The position numbers were made by a program, and so were the translations under genes. Of a DNA stretch of 64,000 nt, positions 57,531-64,000 are shown piece after piece (position 1 is the stretch's first letter; each line of letters starts with the position of its first letter). The stretch covers positions 1-64,000 of the forward strand of contig CAUTOC010000004.1 in the NCBI GenBank assembly GCA_963539695.1, read 5' to 3'. Under the pieces are notes generated by a model, which saw only the letters and a program-made list of their open reading frames with translations, did not search any database and had not been told where the DNA came from. The DNA is from Catonella sp963539695. Lineage in GTDB: Bacteria > Bacillota > Clostridia > Lachnospirales > Lachnospiraceae.

Positions 57531-58910
57531 ATGTCTGTAAGTCATTTTTTCTCACATTATCCAACTATTGAATATAAAAAAGCTGCCCTGTATGTGCGTT
57601 GTTCTAAGGAAGAACAAGCAAAGTTTGGCGATACCATAGAAGCGCAAACAGAGGACTTAAAAGAATTTGCACGGCAGCACCATTTACAGGTTGTTGATAT
57701 TTATATTGACGAGGGGCATACCGCCCGGAAGAAATATAACAAGCGTAAAGAGTTTGTCCGTATGCTGCATGATGTAGAATTGCATAAGTTCCAATACATC
57801 ATCTTCACAAAGTTAGACCGTTGGTTTCGTAATATCTCTGATTTCTACAAGATACAGGAAATTCTTGATAATAACGGCGTAACTTGGCTTACTGCATTGG
57901 AACGCTATGAAATGGAAACCACGAACGGCAGACTTAACGTAAATATCCGCCTGTCTGTCGCACAGGACGAAGCCGACCGGGATAGTGACCGTATTAAAGA
58001 TGTTTTCCGTCTAAAGGTTAAAAAGGGAGAAGCTATTACAGGTAGTTTACCTATTGGTTTAACTATCGGAGAGGAAAAAAAAGTTATTGTTGACCCGGAT
58101 ACCGTGCAAATTGTTCTTGATATGTTTGAATATTTTGAGTTGAATAATTCCAAGCGTGGTACTCTTTTATATCTCATTGATAAATACAACCGTTATTTCT
58201 GTTATGATACTATTGCTCGTGCCTTGTCTAATCCTCTTTACAAGGGCGAATATAGAGGAAACTCTAACTATTGCCCTGCTGTTATTGAGCCGTCACGTTT
58301 TGACCGTATACAGGTACTTAGTAAGCGTAATGTTAAGAAGAGGTCTAGCAATCGTTATTATGTCTTTAGTGGTTTGACACAATGTAAGGAGTGCGGACAC
58401 GCCTTAGTTGCAAATACCGCCGTACAAAAGCGTTATAATCGTGAGTATGCTATTTACAGGTGTAATTATTATTCCAATAGCCACCTTTGTACCCATTCTG
58501 CCGGAATTAACGAAAAGGTTATAGAGCAATACTTGTTAGAGCATATCAAACCCGAATTAGAAAGGTATATTACACGGTATGAAATAGCATTACAAAGACA
58601 TACACCAAAGGCTGACCCTTCAAAGGTAAAGGCTAAAATGAAACGCTTAAAGGAATTGTATGTAAATGAGTTAATAGATATTGAGGATTACCGTATAGAG
58701 TATGAGGAATATAAAGCGGAGTTAGATAAAATTACAACTGCTGCCGTGCCGGATAAAAAAGACTTATCCCCTGTTCGTGCTTTCCTTGATATGGATATAA
58801 ACGAGGTATACGATACTCTTACGCCCCAAGAACGCCGTGCCCTGTGGAGTAGCATAATAGATAAAATTATCATAGATAACGACAAAAATATAGAGATAGT
58901 ATTTTTATGA
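57531..58910 (+). CDS. Large serine recombinase (phage integrase)
   Basis: 459 aa. Catalytic Ser in YVRCSKEEQ (about residue 24), resolvase-domain Arg residues in FTKLDRWFRN and DEADRDSDRIK, Recombinase domain, zinc ribbon CKECGHAL ... CNYYSNSHLC, and a coiled-coil region before the end. It integrates and excises the prophage at the ABC ATPase site. The gene ends about 25 bp from the junction, as is usual. Confidence 0.93.
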   Translation: MSVSHFFSHYPTIEYKKAALYVRCSKEEQAKFGDTIEAQTEDLKEFARQHHLQVVDIYIDEGHTARKKYNKRKEFVRMLHDVELHKFQYIIFTKLDRWFRNISDFYKIQEILDNNGVTWLTALERYEMETTNGRLNVNIRLSVAQDEADRDSDRIKDVFRLKVKKGEAITGSLPIGLTIGEEKKVIVDPDTVQIVLDMFEYFELNNSKRGTLLYLIDKYNRYFCYDTIARALSNPLYKGEYRGNSNYCPAVIEPSRFDRIQVLSKRNVKKRSSNRYYVFSGLTQCKECGHALVANTAVQKRYNREYAIYRCNYYSNSHLCTHSAGINEKVIEQYLLEHIKPELERYITRYEIALQRHTPKADPSKVKAKMKRLKELYVNELIDIEDYRIEYEEYKAELDKITTAAVPDKKDLSPVRAFLDMDINEVYDTLTPQERRALWSSIIDKIIIDNDKNIEIVFL

Positions 58911-58913
58911 TAT

Positions 58914-59438
58914 TCATTGTACTATCTCTACTCTACCCGTTGGTTCATCTGCCAGAATAATACTAGATGGTTTTAAAATAATTTTTGCTAAAGCAATCCT
59001 TTGCTGTTCCCCACCACTTAAACAATACACTTTTTCGTTTATTAAATGAAGTAAGCCCATTTTATCCAAACATTCTTCTATGGATTTTTCTTTAACCTTT
59101 GAACTTCCCGGCAAAAATCTTGTTGCTATTTTTATATTATATTTTACAGTTTCATTTTCAATCAGTCCATAATTTTGGAATAGATATGAAATTTCTTTTC
59201 TAAGTAATCGAGTTCCATTTTTTGAATTAATTTTAGGATTTTTTATTCCACAAATTTCTATATTTCCAGATGTCGGTTCTTCTAGTAATCCTATTATATT
59301 TAGCAATGTAGATTTACCACTACCACTTTCTCCTGTAATGCAAATAAATTCTCCATCTTCAATTTTCATATTAAAATCTTGAAAAATAATTTTATTTCCA
59401 AATCTTTTTTCAATATTTTGTAAAATTATTTTGCTCAT
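58914..59438 (-). pseudogene. 5' part of ABC-transporter ATPase gene split by the prophage
   Basis: Encodes Walker A CITGESGSGKSTLLN, signature CLSGGEQQRIALAK and Walker B IILADEPTG, then runs into prophage DNA (RVEIVQ, stop). The D-loop and switch His are at 12615. Family: ATPases of lactococcin-972-type/BceA-like exporters. The ATG overlaps the permease stop. The truncated product lacks the D-loop and H-loop and should be inactive unless the prophage excises. Confidence 0.88.
58933..58943. other. Prophage attachment site, left junction
   Basis: Minus strand CCAACGGGTAG: host codons CCA ACG GGT (Pro-Thr-Gly) then prophage DNA. Its partner is at 12765-12785. Confidence 0.7.
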
Positions 59439-61474
59439 TTTTCTCCTCCTTTAATTGTTTTCAGTATGTATTTCTTTTGAGATTCATGTGTGCGATGGAG
59501 AAAAACAAGTAACTCCAATAAAAACATCACAAAAACAACTCCTTTATCAATATAAAACGGTATATTTACTACAACAAATAACATATATTGTATAATTAAT
59601 AAGATTATAGGAATTTTATGTATTTCCGCAAAGCTAATTCCACATAACCTTTTATATACAATTTTATCTCCAAATATTTGGAAATAAATAATACAATTAT
59701 ATGTTATTAAAAGTATTATAGATACCGCATATAACAATACATTAATAATGTCGTATTTCAAACGTTCTCGAATGTTTTCGATACTATTATCAAAGATGTT
59801 TGATATATAAGTTGTATATAATATTACACCATCTAGTTGATTTTTTCTTAATAGAGGTAATAATTCAGTGTGTGGTTTATCATTATCAATTTTTAATAAA
59901 TAGTATTGTCCCGAAACATAGTTTAGCATCTGGTTTTTCAAATAAGTATTATTATAAATCTCTATTATTGGATTATAAATTACTCCATTATTATTTCTTC
60001 CCGAGTATGGATTGAATGTGTGAATTGGCTCATTTTCTTTATATAAAATATAAGAAATATCTTTTAGCGCAATATCATACGAATAAGAATAACTTTCTAT
60101 AATATCCTGAATATTTTCGATTTCATTTTCAGGAATTAATAGATTAAACTTATTAGGATTTATCGCATTTCCTGTAATTGGTGTACCATTAGAATCATGA
60201 ATTATATTTAATTTAAGATAATTTTCATTAATTGTTATTCGGTTTTGTCCATATGTATTAGCCAGACTATCATCTTCACTTAAATTTCCGATTCTGTAAT
60301 TTCTAGTATTAATGAGTATACCATCATATTTTTCTACTGTTTCATTGTAAAAATCATCAAGATGTGCATTAAATATTAATTGATTACTTTCATTAATTGA
60401 TGTTGATGCACTATTTACTGGTAATGTTATATAATGTTGCATCTGTTTACTTATGAAAACATTGGTTCGATTAATTGCATTTATATTATGGATCTCAACT
60501 AAAATATTTGAAACAGTAATAATTGCTAAAATTGTAAAAACGATCTTAATAAAGTACGCAACAACAAATAAATCATAACTTTCATTTTTACCTTTTATAT
60601 GATATGCTTTTGTTGTTTTTAAAACAGCAAAATTAACAAGAAAATATCCCACAAAAAGAGCGAGAATGATTGAATAGAGAGTTTTAAAACAATAGGTGAC
60701 ATAATCCAACATATTAACATGGTACATAATGCTAACTATAATAGTAGATGTTGTTATAAATGCTAAAAACATAGCTATCATTATTCTAAAGGTTTCAAAA
60801 GTATATTCTTTTATTATAATGCGCTTAGAATATCCTCCTAATAACTTAATCATACTTTCTTTACGTTTGCTTAAAGAATAAAAAATCATTGTTGTAAATA
60901 AAATTAGAACAGGAAGAATGATCGTTCGTATTGTTACATAACGATTTTTAACAGTAGTTCCATTTGTTTTTGCAATGTCGTATCCTGCCTTAGACATTAC
61001 TTCAATAAACTCGTTTTCCTTTCTCAATGGGATATAATAATTACAAGAATCTAAGTTGTATTTTTCGGCATCTTTGAGATTATAAATATATATATGATAA
61101 AATAGAGTAGAATAATTTATGTAAAAAAAACTCTTTTCATTTATGTTTGAAATACCTCTGTATGATTCTAAAATCTCCCTAGCATTATTTATTCCTATGA
61201 AATTATTTGTATTTGTCGATATATAATAATTCTTTTTGATTGTTGAATTTGAAACATCAGTAATTAGATACATAATATCCATATTCATTTTTTGAGTTAT
61301 ATCATTTAAATCGGAAATAAATTCAGCGTTATCCTTTTCTTTAGGTTTATTAATAACGATTTCTACTTTATTGTCTTCTAAATTATTCAGAATATCAGAA
61401 GAATAATCCATAAAATTTAATAAGAGTATATATGTTAATACAATTCCGTACATGAAATATAGTATTTTTTTCAT
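59435..61474 (-). CDS. DUF1430 bacteriocin-associated ABC permease
   Basis: 679 aa from ATG 61474, behind GGAGAGG; longer in-frame starts lack good sites. Membrane segments near residues 5-25, 190-210, 235-255, 275-300, 315-340 and three or four at the C terminus enclose a large extracytoplasmic region, like bacteriocin-associated (lactococcin 972-type) immunity/export permeases. Partner of the split ATPase; loss of that ATPase should silence the transporter while the prophage is integrated. Confidence 0.75.
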   Translation of the reverse strand: MKKILYFMYGIVLTYILLLNFMDYSSDILNNLEDNKVEIVINKPKEKDNAEFISDLNDITQKMNMDIMYLITDVSNSTIKKNYYISTNTNNFIGINNAREILESYRGISNINEKSFFYINYSTLFYHIYIYNLKDAEKYNLDSCNYYIPLRKENEFIEVMSKAGYDIAKTNGTTVKNRYVTIRTIILPVLILFTTMIFYSLSKRKESMIKLLGGYSKRIIIKEYTFETFRIMIAMFLAFITTSTIIVSIMYHVNMLDYVTYCFKTLYSIILALFVGYFLVNFAVLKTTKAYHIKGKNESYDLFVVAYFIKIVFTILAIITVSNILVEIHNINAINRTNVFISKQMQHYITLPVNSASTSINESNQLIFNAHLDDFYNETVEKYDGILINTRNYRIGNLSEDDSLANTYGQNRITINENYLKLNIIHDSNGTPITGNAINPNKFNLLIPENEIENIQDIIESYSYSYDIALKDISYILYKENEPIHTFNPYSGRNNNGVIYNPIIEIYNNTYLKNQMLNYVSGQYYLLKIDNDKPHTELLPLLRKNQLDGVILYTTYISNIFDNSIENIRERLKYDIINVLLYAVSIILLITYNCIIYFQIFGDKIVYKRLCGISFAEIHKIPIILLIIQYMLFVVVNIPFYIDKGVVFVMFLLELLVFLHRTHESQKKYILKTIKGGEK

Positions 61475-61745
61475 AAAAAGCATTCCTCTCCAACACAGGT
61501 AATTCATTTTTGGTATTCTTAATATATTCCATATACTTAATACATAAATATGTATCATAAAAATAGAAAACATTAAAAATAGTATTTGTATTCATAAAAA
61601 TCCCACCTTATATAATTTTCTGTAACAGAGTGAAATATAAGATGGGACTTTTGGCTTATATATTATTATTTTATAGCATCAACCGGAACATCTGACAGAG
61701 TTGTACCAGTTAATGAAGTTCATTTGATGTTAAATTGTTACAGTT
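61475..61745. other. Intergenic stretch with a small gene remnant
   Basis: Contains a minus-strand frame ending TSLTGTTLSDVPVDAIK-stop (about 61674-61726) with no start codon, probably the tail of a lost gene, and the leader of the permease. A 66-codon frame at 61395-61595 overlaps the permease and looks accidental. Confidence 0.35.
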
Positions 61746-62036
61746 TTATATTAATAAAACCATCTTTATAATTGGTAAAATGGTTTTAAAGAGAACAAGG
61801 CTTAAACATAAAACTAATAAGGATAAATACATTAAAAAATTAGAAACTAATGTATGAGTTTTTTTCTTTCCGATTGCGGCTAAGAAAAAAGAAACACTTG
61901 TTATCACCAACCATCCTAATCTGCTCATAGATAAAGGGATGCTTGGTATAAAATTAATTAACATGGATATAGCTAACACAATAAGCAAAAATAAAGATAC
62001 AATAGTATATTTGGATTCTTCCTTTATTAAGCCCAC
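61746..62036 (-). CDS. Small membrane protein (96 aa)
   Basis: Three hydrophobic segments (residues 10-32, 38-57, 65-92) with short charged loops; AAAGGAGG precedes the ATG. It may be an immunity or accessory membrane protein of the bacteriocin-type transporter; family not recognised. Confidence 0.6.
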   Translation of the reverse strand: MGLIKEESKYTIVSLFLLIVLAISMLINFIPSIPLSMSRLGWLVITSVSFFLAAIGKKKTHTLVSNFLMYLSLLVLCLSLVLFKTILPIIKMVLLI

Positions 62037-62162
62037 CTTACCACCTCCTTTTATAATTATAGATTCATTATACCACGCTTAATGTGAATTGTCGCTAAGT
62101 TCTTTATAAAATTTTTATTTTTTTGTTAAAAGTTACCTTAGCAATATATCACATTTAATCCA

Positions 62163-62843
62163 ATGCAGTATGTGGTAATGCGTAGGAAAGCTGAAGAAGA
62201 TGTGGATTTGTTTTCTGATAATGATGAGGATGCAGAGGTTATCAATCCGATCACACCAGAGCAGTATCAAACGCTTATGGAGTATCTGGAAGAAAGAAAC
62301 AAGCCTGCTATCCTGCCGGTACAGATAGCATATTACACAGGTCTTAGACTTGGAGAGGTATGCGGACTGACTTGGAGTGACATTAACTTTGAGGAACAGT
62401 ATCTGACAGTACGAAGAAGTGTCCGTTACAACGGAGCAAGGCACAAGACCGAGATTGGTCCGACAAAGCGAAAGAAAGTCCGTATCGTTGATTTCTGTGA
62501 TACACTCGCTGACATCTTAAAGAAAGCGAAAAAGGAACACAGAAAGCAGGTATTCAGTTACGGAGAACTCTATCAGAGGAACTACTACAAGGAAGTCAAG
62601 GAAAAGAATCGTGTCTACTATGAGCTTTACCATTTGGATGGCACAAAGGACATTCCGCTTGATTACAACGAGATTGACCTTGTATGTATCAGACCAGACG
62701 GAGCAGCACCAAAGGATGTGCAGGAATTACTTGGACACTCGGATGTAAGTACCACTATGAATGTCTACGCACACGCTAACCGAGAGGGTAAGCGAAATTC
62801 AGCCGACTACTTGATAAGGTGGTTGGAGAATAAAACTGAATAA
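62163..62843 (+). pseudogene. Decayed tyrosine recombinase (ICE/transposon type)
   Basis: 226 codons. Has the first catalytic Arg in YYTGLRLGEVCGL and the end LLGHSDVSTTMNVYAHA with His and Tyr. The region with the HxxR box is missing: VCIRPDG joins directly to AAPKDVQELLGH, an in-frame loss of about 45 residues compared with Tn916-type integrases. The N-terminal arm-binding domain is also absent. Inactive remnant of an earlier mobile element. Confidence 0.8.
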
Positions 62844-63088
62844 CAAAAACTTTCCCTTGTAGATACCTCATAAGGGCAAAAACAAGGGAAAAGGATACAT
62901 ATAGAGTGGCAAGGCATACCGCCAAGCCGCATAAAATAAAGAAAGTTAGGATTTTAGTTATACAAATTCTAATTTTTATAATTATCATAAGTACCAAATT
63001 CAGTCTTCGCCAAAATAGGCTCAACTTGCACAGCATCAGCACCTTCAGTGCTTTGTCACTAAATCCATATCCTATCAATCTCCACTAA

Positions 63089-63784
63089 TTACAGCCTATC
63101 TGCAATTATCCCTTCAATAATACTTGCAATATTACTAGATACCACACCCTTCACATTGTGTATATCCTGGTTGATATATTTCTCTTTTTCGATGGCAAGA
63201 GCCACATTCTCTGCAAGATCACCAATCTTACTATTCTTCTTTGAATTCATACCGGCAGCCTCTAACAGTACGTTGTACGGATGTCTGTATCTTTTCTTTT
63301 CATCAAGCTCAAAGAATTTATCATTATTATCTTTGATATACTTTTCATAGGCACCATCAATATGCAAAAGCAAAAACACCTCAAAACCAGGATTAGTAAT
63401 TCCAATAATATTACTCTTCTCACCTTCCCTGATAAGTTCCTCATATCCCGATACCTTTTTCTCAAATATATCAGCATCAAAAATGACAATCATTTTATCA
63501 TGTTCCTTATCAAAATCCAGCGTTTCATCATCTTTCAGTGTATCAGCAAATTCTAGCAATTGCTTCGGATAAGAAAGATTACTATGTTCTTCGGTCTTTT
63601 CCATTAAACGAATATCGATTAATGGATGAATATTTAATGTCTTTTTTAAATCAATTAATTTTCTAAAATAAAAAGTTTCTGTATTAGCACCCTCACAGAT
63701 AAAGAAATACTTTCTAAAAGGCTCTATCTGTTCTTCTCCATCCGAAACTCTAACATTCCAATTTGTATAAGTATGAATTGGCAT
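63089..63784 (-). CDS. RloB-like protein (TOPRIM-type nuclease of a defence pair)
   Basis: 231 aa. YFFICEGANTETFYFRKL and VIFDADIFEKK give the acidic cluster of TOPRIM-like RloB/AbiLii proteins; ITNPGFEVFLLLHID is a typical RloB motif. Encoded 2 bp after the ATPase. In this class the ATPase senses phage and activates the nuclease, causing abortive infection; the mechanism is inferred from the family. Confidence 0.8.
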   Translation of the reverse strand: MPIHTYTNWNVRVSDGEEQIEPFRKYFFICEGANTETFYFRKLIDLKKTLNIHPLIDIRLMEKTEEHSNLSYPKQLLEFADTLKDDETLDFDKEHDKMIVIFDADIFEKKVSGYEELIREGEKSNIIGITNPGFEVFLLLHIDGAYEKYIKDNNDKFFELDEKKRYRHPYNVLLEAAGMNSKKNSKIGDLAENVALAIEKEKYINQDIHNVKGVVSSNIASIIEGIIADRL

Positions 63785-63786
63785 AG

Positions 63787-64000
63787 CTACTCCTCCTTTC
63801 GAAAGGACAACTGCTTAAATACAGGAATAGCACCATACCTTCCTTCAAGATAGGCCTTACTTAATTTTTTATCATACCTTTCTTTGAATCTGTCAAGAGA
63901 ATAGATAGCACTTGCATTGTTAGCATCTCTTTCTACGAACCATATCTCATCTCTTCTGAAAAGCTCCTGGTCCATAATTGTATCTTCATGAGTTGTAAAA
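63787..64000 (-). CDS. AAA-family ATPase, RloA/AbiLi-like (C-terminal part; gene runs off the window)
   Basis: Only the last 70 residues are visible: FTTHEDTIMDQELFRRDEIWFVERD, then YSLDRFKERYDKKLSKAYLEGRYGAIP. The H-loop-like TTH and the Leu-Asp-Phe/Phe-Arg-Arg stretch are the end of OLD/AAA_21-type ATPases paired with RloB. The 5' end lies beyond 64000. Confidence 0.8.
   Translation of the reverse strand, partial: FTTHEDTIMDQELFRRDEIWFVERDANNASAIYSLDRFKERYDKKLSKAYLEGRYGAIPVFKQLSFRKEE

Larger units (their letters stand above)
12774..58940. mobile_element. 46-kb prophage (lambda-like head, P2-like contractile tail) in an ABC ATPase gene
   Basis: Bounded by the two halves of one ATPase gene. 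Contains a large serine recombinase next to one end, repressor switch, HUH replication protein, ParA/ParB, packaging, head, tail, lysis and fibre genes. Nearly all run on the minus strand from 55.6 kb to 13.2 kb. All structural modules appear intact, so it may be inducible; the decayed parts are the diversity-generating retroelement and a few small genes. Confidence 0.93.

Noticed and set aside
12774..58940. Reverse transcriptase or template repeat for the DGR
   Set aside because: No frame with RT motifs (such as YxDD) and no AAC-rich copy of the variable block was found in the window.
61395..61595. 66-codon frame overlapping the permease start
   Set aside because: It overlaps conserved permease coding sequence, and its Phe/Tyr/Asn-rich content looks like an out-of-frame reading.
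1..64000. CRISPR arrays, rRNA or tRNA genes
   Set aside because: No regularly spaced repeats, no rRNA-like sequence and no cloverleaf ending in CCA-type stems was noticed.

Overview
The window is low-GC Firmicute DNA with strong GGAGG ribosome-binding sites. The gene content (Mgl-type sugar uptake with a YesM/YesN regulator, clostridial phage families, RloAB-type defence genes) points to Lachnospiraceae (Clostridia); no rRNA or tRNA gene was seen, so this is family-level inference.

Left flank, 1-12.6 kb (host). A minus-strand galactose/methyl-galactoside ABC transporter (binding lipoprotein, two-domain ATPase, permease) is preceded by two membrane-anchored binding proteins and a YesM-like kinase/YesN-like regulator pair, so sensing and uptake of a sugar are linked. 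The main binding protein MglB looks circularly permuted compared with its normal paralogue next door. A DUF4143 ATPase gene lies inside the locus between long direct repeats. A small MITE-like element cuts into a 108-codon gene.

Prophage, about 12.77-58.94 kb. A complete-looking 46-kb prophage splits an ABC-transporter ATPase gene at the codons for its Pro-Thr-Gly/Ser-Leu-Asp D-loop. The 3' part of the gene is at 12.6 kb and the 5' part at 59 kb, with a large serine recombinase gene beside the junction. Read along the minus strand from 55.6 kb: a genetic switch, three copies of a small convergent-gene cassette, early genes with YopX-like proteins, an HUH-type replication protein and a likely small RNA, a RecU-like nuclease, a two-ORF cytosine methyltransferase, ParA/ParB, an ArpU-like late regulator, a lambda-like head module (Nu1, GpA, portal B, protease C/scaffold Nu3, D, E) carrying an inserted type I M/S methyltransferase, a P2-like contractile tail module (sheath, tube, E/E' frameshift, tape measure, X, D, V, U, W, J, I, fibre), a decayed diversity-generating retroelement locus, and lysis genes.

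Most unusual signals: (1) seven copies of a 17-bp palindrome, GTGNCCGAATCGGTCAC, scattered through the prophage, one beside parB; (2) two diversified C-type-lectin-like regions (17.83 and 52.45 kb) that differ at 12 of 45 bases with no third-codon-position change, plus a broken avd gene but no reverse transcriptase; (3) two near-identical late promoters each followed at once by an intrinsic terminator, implying antitermination; (4) three plus-strand promoters whose transcripts would start with a covarying hairpin with loop TTGCCG.

Right flank, 58.9-64 kb (host or other mobile DNA). The ATPase 5' part is followed by a DUF1430 bacteriocin-associated permease, a small membrane protein, a tyrosine recombinase that has lost its HxxR box, and an RloB/AAA-ATPase defence pair running off the window end.
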